DNA of 58,106 bases from Mycobacterium sp. (GCF_019247635.1 NZ_JAFBAR010000053.1:1-58106); one strand, 5' to 3'; numbered from the stretch's first letter, positions 8,488 through 20,723 are shown. Notes: generated by a model not told the origin, from the sequence alone. Numbers and translations: made by a program.

Positions 8488-9633
8488 TCAGCGGCGCATG
8501 AAGGGCGGCACGTCGACGTCGTCGTCATCGCCGCCGATGCTGAGCGTCGCACCGTTGGTGTGCACCGGCACGCTCACGGCGTCGACCGGCTCAAACAACG
8601 TCGAGGAGAGCCTGCCGGCCTTCGCCGACTCGATCCGATGCGCCCCGCCGGTCTCAACTCCGCCTACCAGCGGCTTGCGGCCGGGACCGCTGGCTTCAAA
8701 ACCCGCCGCAATCACCGTGACCCGCACCTCGTCACCCAGCGAATCGTCGATGACGGTACCGAAGATGATGTTGGCATCCTGGTGCGCCGCGTCTTGCACC
8801 AGCGAGGCCGCCTCGTTGATCTCGAACAGGCCCAGGTCGCTGCCGCCCGCGATGGACATCAGCACGCCCTGCGCCCCCTCCATCGAGGCTTCCAGCAGCG
8901 GCGAGTTGATCGCGATCTCGGCTGCCTTGAGCGACCGTCCTTCACCCCGGGCCGAGCCGATGCCCATCAGCGCTGTGCCGGCACCGGACATGATCCCTTT
9001 GACGTCGGCGAAGTCGACGTTGATCAGCCCGGGCGTGGTGATCAGGTCGGTGATGCCCTGCACACCGTTGAGCAGCACCTCGTCGGCGCTGCGGAAAGCG
9101 TCCATCAGAGAAACCGCGGCGTCACCCATCTGCAGCAGCCGGTCGTTGGGGATCACGATGAGCGTGTCGCAACTTTCCCGCAGCGCGGAAATGCCGGCTT
9201 CGGCCTGGTTACCGCGCCGTTTGCCCTCGAACGAGAAGGGCCGGGTGACCACGCCGACGGTCAGCGCGCCCAACTTGCGCGCGATGCTGGCGACGACGGG
9301 GGCCCCGCCGGTGCCGGTGCCGCCGCCCTCGCCGGCTGTGACGAACACCATGTCCGCGCCGCGCAGCAGCTCCTCGATCTCTTCTTTGGCGTCCTCGGCC
9401 GCTTTGCGCCCGACATCAGGGTCGGCGCCGGCGCCGAGCCCGCGGGTGGACTCCCGGCCGACGTCAAGCTTGACGTCGGCATCGCTCATCAACAATGCCT
9501 GCGCATCGGTGTTGATCGCGATGAACTCCACACCCTTGAGACCCTGCTCGATCATCCGGTTGACGGCGTTGACGCCGCCGCCACCTATACCCACGACCTT
9601 GATGACTGCCAAGTAGTTGTGCGGGGGGGTCAT
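8488..9633 (-). CDS. ftsZ: FtsZ, tubulin-like cell division GTPase
   Basis: The product has 381 residues. It polymerises at mid-cell to form the division ring. The nucleotide-binding pocket has [13 protein letters not shown] near 15-27, the tubulin signature GGGTGTG at 103-109 and NTD near 41-43. The conserved C-terminal tail is [10 protein letters not shown], the mycobacterial docking peptide for partners such as FtsW and SepF. The second of two adjacent ATG codons is chosen to match the known mycobacterial start MTPPHNYL; a strong GGGAGGAAG ribosome site precedes it. A gap of more than 250 bp to ftsQ contains its own promoter-like sequences. Confidence 0.98.
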   Translation of the reverse strand: MTPPHNYLAVIKVVGIGGGGVNAVNRMIEQGLKGVEFIAINTDAQALLMSDADVKLDVGRESTRGLGAGADPDVGRKAAEDAKEEIEELLRGADMVFVTAGEGGGTGTGGAPVVASIARKLGALTVGVVTRPFSFEGKRRGNQAEAGISALRESCDTLIVIPNDRLLQMGDAAVSLMDAFRSADEVLLNGVQGITDLITTPGLINVDFADVKGIMSGAGTALMGIGSARGEGRSLKAAEIAINSPLLEASMEGAQGVLMSIAGGSDLGLFEINEAASLVQDAAHQDANIIFGTVIDDSLGDEVRVTVIAAGFEASGPGRKPLVGGVETGGAHRIESAKAGRLSSTLFEPVDAVSVPVHTNGATLSIGGDDDDVDVPPFMRR

Positions 9634-9689
9634 CATTCGTCTTCCTCCCTGATGGTTCTCCCGGCGGTGTGTCTGCTTGCAAAACCCTC

Positions 9690-9720
9690 AACCTCAACCA
9701 TAGAGTTAGAGTTATGTCAA
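9690..9720 (-). promoter_or_regulatory. ftsZ leader with TTGACA and tandem hexamer repeats
   Basis: On the minus strand TTGACA (9720-9715) is followed by TAACTC twice, then TATGGT, then TGAGGT and TGAGGG. The TTGACA-TATGGT spacing is too short for one classical promoter, so overlapping promoters, or regulator-binding hexamers, are possible. Multiple promoters in this interval are reported for M. tuberculosis ftsZ. The ftsQ-ftsZ gap is otherwise featureless to me. Confidence 0.4.
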
Positions 9721-9891
9721 GTAGTTCCGCGTAACCAGAACCGTATGGGTACGGCGGGTGCTAACCGCGCAGGCGCGCCGACGCGTTGCACGCAATTTTC
9801 GATTTGCTCGCAGCGAGTCATGCCGGCGTGGAGGCCGCTGGGTCGCGTGTCACGGCAGCGCGCCGCAGCGCGGTTTGGCCGCTCGGCCCAC

Positions 9892-10830
9892 TTACTTGAC
9901 CGTCGGTAGATCGGGGCTGGACACGTCGTAGGTCTTGCCCGGCTGGGTCAACAGCGCGGCCAGCTTTTCGGCCTTCTCCGCGGCACGCTCGGTAGTCCCC
10001 CACACCACGACCCGCCCGTCGCCGAGGGTCAGGGTGATGGAGGACACCGAGGGGGCCGCAATGCGACCGACCTGAGCTAGCACCTCGGGCCGCAGCGTCA
10101 GCAAAACCTGCAGCACCGCCTTCGTCGCCGGGTCGTTCGGGCCCGGATCGTCGACGTCGATGTACGGCAGGTCCGGCGGTGGCGGGGCCGTCGCGAAGTC
10201 GACGCCGTCGTGGTCAAAGAGGTGCGGGCCGTCCGGGAAGTCCTTGACTACCACCGGGACTCGCTCGACGATGGTGATCCGCAGCGCCGACGGGTACTGG
10301 CGCTGCACTCGTGCGCTGGCCACCCGCCGGATGGCCGCCACCCGGTCGGCGACCTGGCTGGTGTTGATCTGCAGCAGCGGCGTCCCGGGCTTTATCCCCG
10401 CGGCGTCGAGGACCTCTTCGCGGGTCACCGCGCCGATGCCGGTGACGACGATGTTGCGGGCCGACATCGCCGGCGTGAAATACAGGATCAGCCCAAGCCC
10501 GATCGCGACGACGACCAACAGCACGCTCGCGAGCAGCATCTTCAAGCCCCGAACTACGCCCCGCGCAACGGGTTTGGGCTCGTTGACGATCCGCCCACCG
10601 GCCCGTCGTTTGGCGTCCCGGCGGGCCTCCTCGATCGCCATGGCGCGGGCCTGAGCGGCGCGACGCTCGGCACGTTCCCGGCGGGCCCGCCGGCGTGGCC
10701 CCTCGGGTTCGGCGTGGTCCGCCGCGACCTGACCCTCCCGCTGCTCGGAGCTCGCCTCGGTGGTGGCGGCGGCGAGGTCGGGCCCCGCGTCGTCGGCGAC
10801 GTCGGGCCCGGCGTCGTTGGGCTCGCTCAC
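9892..10830 (-). CDS. ftsQ: FtsQ, divisome membrane protein with POTRA domain
   Basis: The product has about 312 residues and a single-pass bitopic topology. A long basic and acidic cytoplasmic tail ([19 protein letters not shown]) leads to a transmembrane segment ([20 protein letters not shown], near 120-140). The POTRA domain begins at [20 protein letters not shown] and the beta domain ends in [14 protein letters not shown]. FtsQ links early and late divisome proteins (FtsL, FtsB, FtsW, FtsI). The gene starts with two GTG codons; the one at 10830 overlaps the murC stop as GTGA and is preferred over 10833. A gap of more than 250 bp separates it from ftsZ. Confidence 0.95.
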   Translation of the reverse strand: MSEPNDAGPDVADDAGPDLAAATTEASSEQREGQVAADHAEPEGPRRRARRERAERRAAQARAMAIEEARRDAKRRAGGRIVNEPKPVARGVVRGLKMLLASVLLVVVAIGLGLILYFTPAMSARNIVVTGIGAVTREEVLDAAGIKPGTPLLQINTSQVADRVAAIRRVASARVQRQYPSALRITIVERVPVVVKDFPDGPHLFDHDGVDFATAPPPPDLPYIDVDDPGPNDPATKAVLQVLLTLRPEVLAQVGRIAAPSVSSITLTLGDGRVVVWGTTERAAEKAEKLAALLTQPGKTYDVSSPDLPTVK

Positions 10831-12314
10831 CACAACACCCCGGGCCGACCGGGGGCGCTGTGGTTGGCCCGCGCCCGCAGCGCGGTCAGGATCTCCGGAC
10901 CCAGCAGCGTCACGTCGCCGGCGCCCATCGTGACGATCACGTCACCGGGACCGGCGGCCGCGGCCACCTGCTCGGCGGCCGCCGAGAAATCCGGGAGATA
11001 GCGCACCGGCACGCCGACGTGCTCGGCAATGCTGGCTCCGCTGACACCGGGAAGCGGTTGTTCGCGAGCACCATAGACGTCCAGCACGAACACCTCGTCG
11101 GCGGCATCCAGCGCACTGCCGAACTCGGCGGCGAAAGCCTTTGTGCGCGAATACAAGTGAGGCTGAAACACGACCAGCGACCGACCGCCGCCGTCCTGCT
11201 CGAGCATGTTGCGTACGGCGGCCAGCGTCGCGCTGATCTCCGTGGGGTGGTGGGCGTAGTCGTCGAACACCCGCACCAGCGACTTCGGGGCCTCGCCGAC
11301 GCCCGAGGTCCCGACCAATTCAAACCGGCGACGCACACCCTCGAAACTGGCCAGCCCGTCGAGTACGTCGTCGACTTGAGCGCCGACGTCGACCGCCGCC
11401 AGCAGCGCGCCCAACGCGTTGAGCGCCATGTGCCGTCCGGGCACCGACAGCCGCATCGCGCGCACAGGCGGGCTGTCCGGGTCGGTGGCCAGCTGGATGT
11501 GCGCGACCGCCTCGGTGCCGTATTGCTCCCAGGACACCAGGGTCGCCGCCAGGTCCTTTCCCGAACACCCATAACGCAGGACCCGGATGCCCAACTCGGC
11601 GCTGCGCTCGGCCAGCCCGGCGGCTCCGGGGTCGTCGGTGCACACCACCAGCGCCCCTCCGGGCGCGAGCCGGTCCACGAAGGAGTCGAACACCTCGACA
11701 TACGCTTCGGCGCTGCCGTAGAAGTCGAGGTGGTCGGACTCGATGTTGGTGACCACCGCGACGTCGGGCGTGTACTCCAGCAGCGAGCCGTCGCTTTCGT
11801 CCGCCTCGGCAACGAAGCAGTCCCCGCTGCCATGGTGGGCGTTGGTGCCGGCCTCCCCCAGCTCGCCGCCGACCGCGAAGGACGGGTCACGCCCGCAGTG
11901 CTGCAGGGCGACGATCAGCATCGACGTCGTGGTCGTCTTGCCGTGGGTGCCGCTGACCATCAACGTGGTCCGCCCCTGCATCAGCCTGGCCAGCACGGCC
12001 GGACGCAGGATCACCGGGATGCCGCGGCGGCGTGCTTCGACCAGCTCCGGGTTGGTCTTGGGGATGGCGGCATGCGTGGTGACGACGGCGGTCGGGCCGC
12101 CGGGGAGCAGATCCAGCGACGACGCGTCGTGCCCGATCCGGATCTCTGCGCCGCGCGCGCGCAGCGCGTGCACACCGCGCGATTCCTTGGCATCCGACCC
12201 GGACACCAGCCCGCCCCGGTCGAGCAGGATGCGGGCGACGCCCGACATTCCGGCTCCGCCGATGCCGACCATGTGCACCCGTTGCAGCTCGGGTGGCAAC
12301 CGGCCGTCGATCAT
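10827..12314 (-). CDS. murC: MurC, UDP-MurNAc-L-alanine ligase
   Basis: The product has 495 residues. It catalyses ATP-dependent addition of the first stem residue (L-Ala) to UDP-N-acetylmuramic acid in the cytoplasm. The N-terminal Rossmann motif [17 protein letters not shown], the P-loop [14 protein letters not shown], the acidic EADESDGS and the C-terminal [11 protein letters not shown] motif are all intact and in family order. ATG overlaps the murG stop as ATGA, showing translational coupling within the murE-ftsQ block. Length is normal for mycobacterial MurC. Confidence 0.98.
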   Translation of the reverse strand: MIDGRLPPELQRVHMVGIGGAGMSGVARILLDRGGLVSGSDAKESRGVHALRARGAEIRIGHDASSLDLLPGGPTAVVTTHAAIPKTNPELVEARRRGIPVILRPAVLARLMQGRTTLMVSGTHGKTTTTSMLIVALQHCGRDPSFAVGGELGEAGTNAHHGSGDCFVAEADESDGSLLEYTPDVAVVTNIESDHLDFYGSAEAYVEVFDSFVDRLAPGGALVVCTDDPGAAGLAERSAELGIRVLRYGCSGKDLAATLVSWEQYGTEAVAHIQLATDPDSPPVRAMRLSVPGRHMALNALGALLAAVDVGAQVDDVLDGLASFEGVRRRFELVGTSGVGEAPKSLVRVFDDYAHHPTEISATLAAVRNMLEQDGGGRSLVVFQPHLYSRTKAFAAEFGSALDAADEVFVLDVYGAREQPLPGVSGASIAEHVGVPVRYLPDFSAAAEQVAAAAGPGDVIVTMGAGDVTLLGPEILTALRARANHSAPGRPGVLW

Positions 12315-13501
12315 GCTCGTCTCCGCGCCGCAATGTCCAAAGCGGCCTGGGCGACGTGGCGAGCGGCGTCCGGGTGTCCCACCTGGGCGGCGGCTGCCGT
12401 CATGTTCGCCAGCCGCTGCGGGTCGTTAAGCAGGCCGCCCACCTCGCGGGCCACCAAGGCCGGAGTGAGGTCGGCATCGTCGACCACCATGCCACCACCG
12501 GCGTTGACCACCGGCAGCGCGTTGAGCCGCTGCTCACCGTTGCCGATCGGCAGCGGCACGTAGATCGCGGGCAGGCCGACGGCCGAGACCTCCGCGACCG
12601 TCATCGCGCCGGAGCGGCAGATCGCCAGGTCCGCGGCGGCGTACGCGAGATCCATCCGGTCCAGATACGGCACCGCCACGTAGGGCGGATCCCCCGGGTC
12701 GGGCGTGCGCAGGTCGAGGGTGTTTTTGGGCCCGTGGGCATGCAGCACGGCCACTCCCGCGGTGGCCAGTTCGGCGGCGGCCGCCGAAACCGCCCGGTTG
12801 AGCGACACCGCGCCCTGCGAGCCGCCGAACACCAGCAACACCCGTGCGTCGCCGGCGAAGCCGAAGTGCGTGCGGGCTTCGGATCGCAACGCGGCACGAT
12901 CCAGCGCGGTGATGGTCGAGCGCACCGGCACCCCGACCACCTCGGCGCGTCGCAGTCCGGAATCCGGCACCGCGGACAGGATCCGGTCGGCGCTGCGGGC
13001 ACCGACACGATTGGCTATCCCGGCGCGCGCGTTGGCTTCGTGAATCACGACGGGGATGCGTCGCCGCACACCGGGGATCCCGCGGGCGGCGAGGTAGGCC
13101 GGCAAGGCCACATACCCACCGAAGCCGACGACGACATCGGCGTCGACGACGTCGAGCACCGCCCGGGTTTCCCGGACCGCACGCCACACTCGGGGCGGTA
13201 GCCGGGCCAGGTCCCCGCCGGGTTTTCGGGGCAGCGGGACCGGCGTGATCAGCTCGAGGTGATATCCGCGCTCGGGCACCAGCCTGGTCTCCAGCCCGCG
13301 GTAGGTGCCCAGCGCGGTGATGCGAACTCGCGGGTCCAGGGCGGCCAGAGCATCGGCGACGGCCATCGCCGGTTCCACATGCCCGGCGGTGCCGCCGCCG
13401 GCCAGCACAACCGACAAAGGATCAAGGAACGACGAGGCCACACCGGCGGACCGGGGGCTTACGCCCAGCCCGCCGGCCGGTTCCTTGACCAAGTCGTTCA
13501 C
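12311..13501 (-). CDS. murG: MurG, lipid II-forming GlcNAc transferase
   Basis: The product has 396 residues. It transfers GlcNAc from UDP-GlcNAc to lipid I on the inner membrane face, giving lipid II. The N-domain glycine loop [20 protein letters not shown] and the linker loop [16 protein letters not shown] are the classical GT28 motifs; [25 protein letters not shown] is the UDP-binding C-domain signature (pattern CRSGAMTxAE). A GTG start overlaps the ftsW stop as GTGA, and about 25 extra residues precede the first motif, which is usual in mycobacteria. Confidence 0.98.
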   Translation of the reverse strand: MNDLVKEPAGGLGVSPRSAGVASSFLDPLSVVLAGGGTAGHVEPAMAVADALAALDPRVRITALGTYRGLETRLVPERGYHLELITPVPLPRKPGGDLARLPPRVWRAVRETRAVLDVVDADVVVGFGGYVALPAYLAARGIPGVRRRIPVVIHEANARAGIANRVGARSADRILSAVPDSGLRRAEVVGVPVRSTITALDRAALRSEARTHFGFAGDARVLLVFGGSQGAVSLNRAVSAAAAELATAGVAVLHAHGPKNTLDLRTPDPGDPPYVAVPYLDRMDLAYAAADLAICRSGAMTVAEVSAVGLPAIYVPLPIGNGEQRLNALPVVNAGGGMVVDDADLTPALVAREVGGLLNDPQRLANMTAAAAQVGHPDAARHVAQAALDIAARRRA

Positions 13502-15147
13502 CCGTAACGCTGACCTTCCAGTGCGCTAGCGCGCCGTGCATGACGCTGGCCGGCGTAACGCTGGCCAGATCCATGATGCCCTGATCGGCGGGGGGAGCGA
13601 TCAACTGCGTGGGGTATTGCCGTTCGCGCGGGCCGGGCCGGCTTCCGGGAGACCTTGCGTGGGGCCTTCTGGGCGGGCTGACCGGGCTTCTTCGGAGACT
13701 TGGCCGCCTTGGCCGGGCGCGAGCGTCCCTTGCGGTCCCGGAACGTCTCGAGACGGCTCGGCACATACGGCTCTGGCAGCGGCAGCCGCAGCAGCCGGTT
13801 CATCTTGTCGTAGCCGCCGGCACGCAGCGCGGCGACGGCCTCGGGTTCGTGACGAGCCGCATTGGCCATGATTCCTATCATGAAAAGCGTTGTGGCCGTT
13901 GATGTTCCACCAGCGGAGATCAGCGGCAGCTGCAGCCCGGTCACCGGCAGCACGCCGATCACGTAGCCGATGTTGATGAACGCCTGGCCCAGCACCCACA
14001 TCGTCGTGGTGGCGGTCAGCAACCGCAGGAACGGGTCGGCCGACCGGCGCGCGATCCGCATGCCGGTGTAGGCGAACAGCCCGAAGAGCCCCAGCAGGCC
14101 GAGCGCGCCGATGAGACCGAGTTCCTCCCCGATGATGGCGAAGATGAAGTCATTGTGCGCGTTGGGCAGATAGTTCCACTTGGCGACGCCCTGACCGAGG
14201 CCGTCGCCGAAGATGCCGCCGTGGGCCAGCGCGAACTTGGCCTGCCGGGCCTGATAACCGGTGTCCTGCGGGTCGTTTTCGGGGTCCAGCCATGACCGCA
14301 CCCGGTCTGACCGATAGCCCGCGGACATCGCCAGAATCGCGCCGGCAACAAAAACCGCGGTCAGCGAGCTGACGAACACGCTCAACGGCAGCCCGGCGTA
14401 CCACAGCAGGGCCAGCAGGATGATGCCCAGCGACACCGTCTGGCCGAGGTCGGGCTGGGCCACGATCAACGCCAGCGCGACGACCGCGGCCGGCACCAGC
14501 GGAATCAGCATCTCGCGCAGCGAGGCCCGCTCCATGCGCCGGGCCGCCAGCAGATGCGCGCCCCAGATCGCGAAGGCGATCTTGGCCAGCTCCGAAGGCT
14601 GCATCGAGAAGCCCGCGATCACGAACCACTTCCGCGAGCCGTTGGCCAGGTTGCCGATCCCCGGAATCAACACCAGCACCAGCAAGATGATGGTGATCGC
14701 GTAGCTGACGAATGCCAGCCGCCGGATGAATCGCACCGACATCCGCAACGAGGCATAGCAGGCGATCAGCCCGATGATCGTCCACAGCACCTGCTTGCTG
14801 AAGATCACCCAGGCCGATCCGTCGGCGCCATAGGAGCGCACGCCGGAGGCCGACAGCACCATGATCAGGCCGAGCGTGGTCAGCAGGGCGGCGACCGCGA
14901 TGATCAGGTGAAACGATGTCATCGGCCGGCCCAGCCAGCTACCGAAGCGGGTGCGCGGGCCGCCTTGAGCCGTTATCTCCTCGGTGGATTCGGGGTCCAC
15001 CGGGTCGTTCGGGGCCTCCGACGCTGTCGCGGCCTCCGATGCCTCCGATGCGTCCGTCTCGGCCGGTTCCTGCGCCTCGTCAGCCCGGGCGACGGCGGCG
15101 TCGTTTTTCTTGCCCCGGCGCCGCAGCCGGGTCAGCGCGTTACCCAC
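13498..15147 (-). CDS. ftsW: FtsW, septal SEDS peptidoglycan polymerase
   Basis: The product has 549 residues. It is a SEDS-family glycosyltransferase that polymerises lipid II at the septum together with PbpB. The first 80 residues are a charged Asp/Glu/Ala-rich cytoplasmic tail. About ten transmembrane segments follow, with [17 protein letters not shown] carrying the family Asp and [13 protein letters not shown] near the end. The C-terminal tail of about 80 residues is very basic (Lys/Arg/Pro-rich); the equivalent tail in M. tuberculosis is reported to bind FtsZ and PbpB. The final residues include two RY-GQR-type repeats and may be a lineage-specific extension. A GTG start lies 6 bp after murD. 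Confidence 0.97.
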   Translation of the reverse strand: MGNALTRLRRRGKKNDAAVARADEAQEPAETDASEASEAATASEAPNDPVDPESTEEITAQGGPRTRFGSWLGRPMTSFHLIIAVAALLTTLGLIMVLSASGVRSYGADGSAWVIFSKQVLWTIIGLIACYASLRMSVRFIRRLAFVSYAITIILLVLVLIPGIGNLANGSRKWFVIAGFSMQPSELAKIAFAIWGAHLLAARRMERASLREMLIPLVPAAVVALALIVAQPDLGQTVSLGIILLALLWYAGLPLSVFVSSLTAVFVAGAILAMSAGYRSDRVRSWLDPENDPQDTGYQARQAKFALAHGGIFGDGLGQGVAKWNYLPNAHNDFIFAIIGEELGLIGALGLLGLFGLFAYTGMRIARRSADPFLRLLTATTTMWVLGQAFINIGYVIGVLPVTGLQLPLISAGGTSTATTLFMIGIMANAARHEPEAVAALRAGGYDKMNRLLRLPLPEPYVPSRLETFRDRKGRSRPAKAAKSPKKPGQPAQKAPRKVSRKPARPARTAIPHAVDRSPRRSGHHGSGQRYAGQRHARRASALEGQRYG

Positions 15148-15153
15148 CCCCGC

Positions 15154-16614
15154 CTACCGCGTCGCCGCACGGACGGCCACCGCGAAGGCGTCGCCGCGGT
15201 CGGCGTAGCCGGTGAACTGGTCAAACGACGCCCCGGCCGGTGCCAAGAGCACGGTGTCCCCCAGTTTAGCCAGGCCGCGGGCCGCTACCACCACCGCGGC
15301 CATCACGCGATCCCCGAGCGTCCCGCCGGCATCGTTAACTTTTGCCACTTTGACAACAGAAGACCCAGAAACAACATCAGGCGCATGCATCCCAACATCC
15401 TCGCCCGTCACAACCTGGACGACGGGGACATCGGGCGCGTGTCGCGATAACGCCTCGGCAACCTCCGCCCGATCTCGGCCGATGAGCACCGCGCCGACCA
15501 ACCGGGGTGCGATTCGGGCCACCTGAGCGTCCACGGATGCGCCCTTGAGCAAACCTCCGGCGACCCACACGACCCGCGGATAGGCCAGCACCGACGCCTC
15601 GGCGGCGTGCGGGTTGGTGGCCTTGGAGTCGTCGACATAGGTGATTCCCTCGGCCACGGCCACCACCTCCCCCCGGTGCCGTCCCGGCCGGAACGATGAG
15701 ATCGCCGCCCCTATCGCTTCGGGGGGCACCCCGACGCTGCGGGCCAGCGCCGCGGCGGCCAGGGTGTTGAGTACCCCGACGGGGCCCGGCACTGGGATCG
15801 CCGCCGCGGGAAGGAGCTGCAGGTCGTCGGCAAAGGCCCGGTCGACCAGGTGCCCGTCGCGAACGCCGAGTTCGCCGACGGCCGGTTCGCCCAGCCGGAA
15901 TCCGACCCGCAGCGGCGCTGGGGCCGCAGGAAGCAGCGCGGCGGCCCTGACGTCGTCCAGCCCGACGACCGCGACCCGGCCGCCCAGCACCCGGGCCTTG
16001 GCCGCGGTGTAGTCGGCCATGGTGGCGTGCCAGTCCAGGTGGTCTTCGGCGATATTGAGCACCACGCCGGCCTCGGGCCGCAGCGAGGGAGCCCAGTACA
16101 ACTGGAAGCTGGACAGCTCGACGGCCAGCACGTCGGCGGGTTCGTCCAGAACGTCGAGCACCGGGTCTCCGATGTTGCCGCACAGCACGCTGCGCAGGCC
16201 CCCGGCCCTCAGCATGGCGTGCAGCATCGACGTCGTGGTCGTCTTGCCGTTGGTGCCGGTCACCACCAGCCAGCGCCGCGGCGGCCCGCAGCAACCGGCG
16301 GCGTCGAGCCGCCAGGCCAGCTCGACATCACCCCAGATGGGCACGCCCGCGGCCGCGGCCGACGCCAGCACGGGCGTCGTGGGCTGGAATCCGGGACTGG
16401 TGACTACCAGCGCATAGTCGGCGATCTGTCGCTCGGCAATCGTTGGATCCACGGTCGCCACCCCGCTCTCGGCGTAGGGGCGCAACATGGCCGGATCGTC
16501 GTCGCACACCGTGGGCGTCGCGCCGAACCGGGTGAGCGCGGCGGTGATCGCCCGGCCGGTCACCCGGCCGCCGGCCACCAGCACCTGCGCGCCGGGAACT
16601 AACGGGGCGAGCAC
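15154..16614 (-). CDS. murD: MurD, UDP-MurNAc-L-Ala:D-glutamate ligase
   Basis: The product has 486 residues. It adds D-glutamate to the muropeptide precursor using ATP. Visible are the N-terminal Rossmann segment [15 protein letters not shown], the P-loop [23 protein letters not shown] (metal and carbamate region) and [15 protein letters not shown]. The order and length suit the family. The GTG start follows the murX stop by one base, and the stop lies 6 bp before ftsW, so it is part of one polycistron. Nothing unusual was seen. Confidence 0.97.
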   Translation of the reverse strand: MLAPLVPGAQVLVAGGRVTGRAITAALTRFGATPTVCDDDPAMLRPYAESGVATVDPTIAERQIADYALVVTSPGFQPTTPVLASAAAAGVPIWGDVELAWRLDAAGCCGPPRRWLVVTGTNGKTTTTSMLHAMLRAGGLRSVLCGNIGDPVLDVLDEPADVLAVELSSFQLYWAPSLRPEAGVVLNIAEDHLDWHATMADYTAAKARVLGGRVAVVGLDDVRAAALLPAAPAPLRVGFRLGEPAVGELGVRDGHLVDRAFADDLQLLPAAAIPVPGPVGVLNTLAAAALARSVGVPPEAIGAAISSFRPGRHRGEVVAVAEGITYVDDSKATNPHAAEASVLAYPRVVWVAGGLLKGASVDAQVARIAPRLVGAVLIGRDRAEVAEALSRHAPDVPVVQVVTGEDVGMHAPDVVSGSSVVKVAKVNDAGGTLGDRVMAAVVVAARGLAKLGDTVLLAPAGASFDQFTGYADRGDAFAVAVRAATR

Positions 16615-16615
16615 G

Positions 16616-17695
16616 TCAGGCGCCGATCGTGGACAGCCACTCGCCGTAGAACAGGGCCACGCCCAGGCCGCAGGTGATCGCGGTGAGCAGCCAGAAGCGG
16701 ATGATCACGGTGGTTTCGGCCCATCCGAGCAGCTCGAAATGGTGGTGGAAGGGCGCCATCCGGAACACCCGGCGCCCGGTGGTGCGAAACGCCAGGATCT
16801 GCAGCACCACTGAGGTGAACTCTGCGACAAACAGCGAACCCAACACCACCGCGAGGATTTCCGTGCGGCTGGTGACGGACAACCCAGCGACAACGCCGCC
16901 CAACGCGAGGGATCCCGTGTCGCCCATGAAGATCTTGGCCGGGGCCGCATTCCACCACAAAAAGCCGATGCACGCGCCGGCCGTGGCGGCTGCGATCAAC
17001 GCCAGGTCCAGCGGATCACGCACGTTGTAACAGCCCAGCCCGGGCGCGGTGACGCAGGCGTTGCGGTATTGCCAGAAAGTGATCAACACGTAGGCCCCGG
17101 TGACCATCGCCATGCAGCCGGCGGCCAGCCCGTCCAGGCCGTCGGTGAAGTTGACAGCGTTGGACCAGGCGCTGACGACCACCACGCAGAACAGCACGAA
17201 CAGCGCGGGAGCCAGTGTGACCGTGGCGATTTCGCGCACATAGGACAGATCCGCGCTGCCCGGGGTCAGGCCGGCGGAGTTGCGAAACTGCAACACCAGA
17301 ACGCCGAACAGCACCGCAGCGCTGATCTGCCCGACCATCTTGGCCGTCTTGTTCAGCCCGAGGTTGCGCGCCCTGCGGATTTTGATCAGGTCATCGATGA
17401 ACCCGACGCCGCCAAGCACGGTGGCCAGGCCCAGCACCAGCAGACCCGACGTGGAGATCCCCTCGCCGTCGAACGCCAGACCGGCCAGGTGCGTCCCCAG
17501 GTAGCCCGCCCAGATTCCGGCCAGAATCGCCACGCCGCCCATCGACGGGGTGCCGCGCTTGGTGTGGTGGGTGGGCGGCCCGTCCTCGCGGATCTCGTGG
17601 CCGAACCCCTGCCGGGTGAACATCCGGATCAACGCCGGGGTCAACAGGATGGACACGGCCAGCGCGATGGCGACGGCGATGAGGATTTGTCTCAT
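16616..17695 (-). CDS. murX: MurX/MraY, phospho-MurNAc-pentapeptide transferase
   Basis: The product has 359 residues. It moves phospho-MurNAc-pentapeptide from UDP to decaprenyl phosphate, forming lipid I at the inner membrane. About ten transmembrane helices are visible. Catalytic and Mg-binding motifs are [11 protein letters not shown] (DDxxK), [15 protein letters not shown] and [12 protein letters not shown]. The near-C-terminal [15 protein letters not shown] is the HHH loop near the nucleoside-antibiotic site. The ATG overlaps the murF stop as ATGA. Known as murX in mycobacteria, mraY elsewhere. Confidence 0.97.
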   Translation of the reverse strand: MRQILIAVAIALAVSILLTPALIRMFTRQGFGHEIREDGPPTHHTKRGTPSMGGVAILAGIWAGYLGTHLAGLAFDGEGISTSGLLVLGLATVLGGVGFIDDLIKIRRARNLGLNKTAKMVGQISAAVLFGVLVLQFRNSAGLTPGSADLSYVREIATVTLAPALFVLFCVVVVSAWSNAVNFTDGLDGLAAGCMAMVTGAYVLITFWQYRNACVTAPGLGCYNVRDPLDLALIAAATAGACIGFLWWNAAPAKIFMGDTGSLALGGVVAGLSVTSRTEILAVVLGSLFVAEFTSVVLQILAFRTTGRRVFRMAPFHHHFELLGWAETTVIIRFWLLTAITCGLGVALFYGEWLSTIGA

Positions 17696-19203
17696 GGGCG
17701 CGCGCTCTCGCTGTCAGCCGCAAAAGCGTCGGCCAGCGCGCCCAGCCCGGCGGCGTTGGACGCCTTGACCAAAACCACGTCCCCGGGCTGGACCTGCGCA
17801 CGCAGCAATGCCAGGGCGGAGCCGGCGTCGGGCACGGCGACCGCGCTCCGATCCGCCTCAGAGCCCCATGAGCCCTCCATGACCGCTCCGTGGTGCATGG
17901 CGCTCATCGACCTCCCAGTTCCCACGACAACGAGTCGAGTCACATCTAAGCGCACCGCGAGCCGTCCGATGCGATCATGCTCGGTTATCGCGTCCTCGCC
18001 GAGTTCGGCCATCTCGCCCAGGACCGCCCAACTTCGCCGTACCGCGGCCGGGCCGGCGCCGTTGGCGATCCACGCCAGCGCCTGCAGCCCGGCGCGCATC
18101 GAGTCCGGGTTGGCGTTGTAGGCGTCGTCGATCACCGTGACGCCGTCGGCGCGGGTGGTCACGTGCATCCGATGCCGCGACACCGGTCCGGCCGCGGCCA
18201 GCGACGCCGCCACCTGCTCGAGACTGGCCCCGCATTCCAGCGCAACGGCGGCCGCGCACATCGCGTTGGTCACCTGGTGGTCCCCGAAGACGCTTAGCCG
18301 GACTGCCACCTGGGCGCCCTTGGCGTGCAGGGTGAACCGCGGTCTGGCCAAGCCGTCCAGCGTGACGGGACCCGCCCAGACATCGCCCGTGCTGCCGCGG
18401 CTAACGCGGATCACCCGCGCTGCGGTCACGGCGGCCATCTCGGCCACCGCCGCGTCGTCGGCGTTTAGGATCACCGCTCCGGACTCCGGGACAGCTTGCG
18501 GCAGTTCGGATTTCGTTTGCGCGATGGCCTCTCGGGAACCGAACTCGCCCAGGTGCGCGGTGCCGACGTTGAGGACGACGCCGATGCCCGGCGGGGCGAT
18601 CTCGGCCAACTCCGCGATGTTGCCGGGATGACGCGCCGACATTTCCAGGACGAGGTAGTCGGTCTCGCGGGTGGCGCGCAGCACGGTCCATGGATGGCCG
18701 AGCTCGTTGTTGAACGACCCGGGCGGGGCCACCACCTCACCCAACGGCTCGAGCACGGCTCTAACCAGATCCTTGGTCGAGGTCTTGCCCGACGAGCCGG
18801 TGATCCCGACGATGGTCAGCCCACCCGCGACCAGCTCGGCGCCCACCGCCTTGGCCAGCTTGGCCAGCGCGGCCAGCACCGCCGCACCCGACCCGTCCGC
18901 GTCGTGCTCGAGCACCCCCGCCCGGCCATCCGATGCCTTTAGCGGGGCGACCACGACGGCGGGTACCCCGACCGGCCGAGCGGCCAGCACCGCGACGGCA
19001 CCGGCCGCAACCGCCGACCGGGCGTGGTCGTGCCCGTCGGAACGCGCGCCGGGCAGGGCCAGGAACAACCCGCCCGGGCCGATCGCGCGCGAGTCGAACT
19101 CCACGGCCCCGGTGACGCGGCGTTGTGCCGCGTCTTCCGGCGTGATGTCGGCCAGTGTGCCGCCGACGATCTCGGCGATCTGGGCAACGGTGAGGTCGAT
19201 CAT
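17692..19203 (-). CDS. murF: MurF, D-Ala-D-Ala adding enzyme
   Basis: The product has 503 residues. It joins D-Ala-D-Ala to the tripeptide precursor. The N-terminal substrate domain shows [17 protein letters not shown]. The P-loop is [15 protein letters not shown], followed by [15 protein letters not shown] (the family GNxNNxxGxP motif) and [17 protein letters not shown]. An insertion around residues 95-115 is rich in Ala and Lys. The ATG overlaps the murE stop as ATGA. All expected motifs are intact and the length is normal. Confidence 0.97.
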   Translation of the reverse strand: MIDLTVAQIAEIVGGTLADITPEDAAQRRVTGAVEFDSRAIGPGGLFLALPGARSDGHDHARSAVAAGAVAVLAARPVGVPAVVVAPLKASDGRAGVLEHDADGSGAAVLAALAKLAKAVGAELVAGGLTIVGITGSSGKTSTKDLVRAVLEPLGEVVAPPGSFNNELGHPWTVLRATRETDYLVLEMSARHPGNIAELAEIAPPGIGVVLNVGTAHLGEFGSREAIAQTKSELPQAVPESGAVILNADDAAVAEMAAVTAARVIRVSRGSTGDVWAGPVTLDGLARPRFTLHAKGAQVAVRLSVFGDHQVTNAMCAAAVALECGASLEQVAASLAAAGPVSRHRMHVTTRADGVTVIDDAYNANPDSMRAGLQALAWIANGAGPAAVRRSWAVLGEMAELGEDAITEHDRIGRLAVRLDVTRLVVVGTGRSMSAMHHGAVMEGSWGSEADRSAVAVPDAGSALALLRAQVQPGDVVLVKASNAAGLGALADAFAADSESARP

Positions 19204-20723
19204 CGAAGCGCTTCTAATGCCTGGGCGAGTTCCACCCGGTCGTCGAACGGGCGGACTTCGCTGCCACTACGTTGCCCCGTTTCGTGGCCCTTACCGGCGA
19301 CGACCACGACGTCGCCGGGACGCGCCCAGGTGACCGCGTGCCAGATGGCCTCGCGCCGGTCGCCGATCTCGACCACTTCTGCTGCAGAGGCGGCTTCGGT
19401 TGTCCCGGCGAGGATCTCGCGCCGGATCGCCGCCGGATCCTCGCTGCGCGGGTTGTCGTCGGTGATGACCACCAGGTCGGCCAGTTCGGCCGCGACGGTG
19501 CCCATGGGGGCCCGTTTGCCCGGGTCGCGATCGCCACCGGCGCCGAACACCACCGCCAGCCGACGGCCCGGGCGCCTCAGCGTGGTCAGCACTGCCCCCA
19601 GCGCGCCGGGCTTGTGGGCGTAGTCGACCAGCGCGAGAAAGTCCTGGCCGCGGTCGATCTGCTCGAGACGGCCGGGAACCCGCGTCTGCAAAAGCCCCGG
19701 GGCCGCACGCTCGGGCGAAACCCCAACGGCATCCAGAATCGCAAGTGCGACAAGGCAATTGGCCACATTGTAGCGGCCCGTCAGCCGGATACCCACCCGG
19801 TGCTGCACACCGGCGGGGTCGATGGCGGTGAATTCCTGTGCCCCGGCGCTCGTTGCTTTTACGTCGACGGCACGCCAATCGGCGGGTTGGCCCGCGACGC
19901 TGACGGTGATCGCGCCGGCGGCGCGCGAGGCCATCGCACGGCCGGCGTCGTCGTCGACGCAGACCACCGCCTGATGCGCACGCAGTGGCGAGGCTGGGTC
20001 GAAAAGCAGCGCCTTGGCCTCGAAGTAGTCCTCCATGGTGGGGTGGAAGTCGAGGTGATCGCGCGACAGGTTGGTGAAAGCGCCCACGGCGAATCCGGTG
20101 CCGTCCACCCGGCCCAGCGCCAGCGCATGGCTGGACACCTCCATCACCACGGTGTCGACGCCGCGTTCGGCCATCGCCGCGAGCATCGCCTGTAGCGCGG
20201 GCGCCTCGGGGGTGGTCAGGACGCTGGGTACGTCGGTGCCGTCGATGCGGATGCCGATGGTGCCGATCAGCCCCGCGATGCGTCCCGCGGCCCGAAGCCC
20301 GGCTTCGACGAGATAAGTGGTGGTGGTTTTGCCGGACGTTCCGGTGATGCCGATGACCGCCACGCGCTCGGACGGGTGCCCATACACCGTCGCGGCCAGG
20401 CCGCCCAGCACGCTGCGGGGTGCGGGATGGATCAGGGTGGGCACTGTCCGAGCGCCCATTTCGGCGACCCCGGCGGTGTCGGTGAGCACCGCCACCGCGC
20501 CGCGCCCGATCGCGTCGCCGGCGTACCGGGCGCCGTGCGTGATCGCGCCGGGCAGCGCCGCGAACAGGTCACCGGGCCGCACGTCCTGGCCGCGGAGCGT
20601 CACACCGGTGACGGCGACGTCGGGGACGGGGCCGTCGGGCGGCGCCGCGCCGATCTGGGCGGCTAACGCAGGCAATCGCGCGCCGGTGACGGCCCTGGGC
20701 CGCAGCGCAGTTGGCACCGACAC
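19200..20723 (-). CDS. murE: MurE, UDP-MurNAc-tripeptide synthetase (meso-DAP adding)
   Basis: The product has 507 residues. It adds the third stem residue. DDNPRSEDP near the C-terminus contains DNPR, the signature of enzymes that select meso-diaminopimelate. The P-loop is [16 protein letters not shown], with [12 protein letters not shown] and [13 protein letters not shown] also conserved. The GTG at 20723 is fixed by an in-frame TGA just upstream and by a GGAGG ribosome site 9 bases before it. It heads the murE-ftsQ block. A 248-bp gap separates it from the PPE gene, so a promoter for the mur block may lie there, although I could not pick one. Confidence 0.96.
   Translation of the reverse strand: MSVPTALRPRAVTGARLPALAAQIGAAPPDGPVPDVAVTGVTLRGQDVRPGDLFAALPGAITHGARYAGDAIGRGAVAVLTDTAGVAEMGARTVPTLIHPAPRSVLGGLAATVYGHPSERVAVIGITGTSGKTTTTYLVEAGLRAAGRIAGLIGTIGIRIDGTDVPSVLTTPEAPALQAMLAAMAERGVDTVVMEVSSHALALGRVDGTGFAVGAFTNLSRDHLDFHPTMEDYFEAKALLFDPASPLRAHQAVVCVDDDAGRAMASRAAGAITVSVAGQPADWRAVDVKATSAGAQEFTAIDPAGVQHRVGIRLTGRYNVANCLVALAILDAVGVSPERAAPGLLQTRVPGRLEQIDRGQDFLALVDYAHKPGALGAVLTTLRRPGRRLAVVFGAGGDRDPGKRAPMGTVAAELADLVVITDDNPRSEDPAAIRREILAGTTEAASAAEVVEIGDRREAIWHAVTWARPGDVVVVAGKGHETGQRSGSEVRPFDDRVELAQALEALR

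Noticed and set aside
8359..9909. Plus-strand open frame of 516 codons across yfiH and ftsZ
   Set aside because: It runs antisense to two clear genes, is rich in His/Arg/Gly as expected for a GC-rich shadow frame, and has no domain or ribosome site.
10695..12563. Plus-strand open frame of 622 codons across ftsQ, murC and murG
   Set aside because: Antisense shadow of well-conserved mur genes; composition typical of reverse-frame GC bias.
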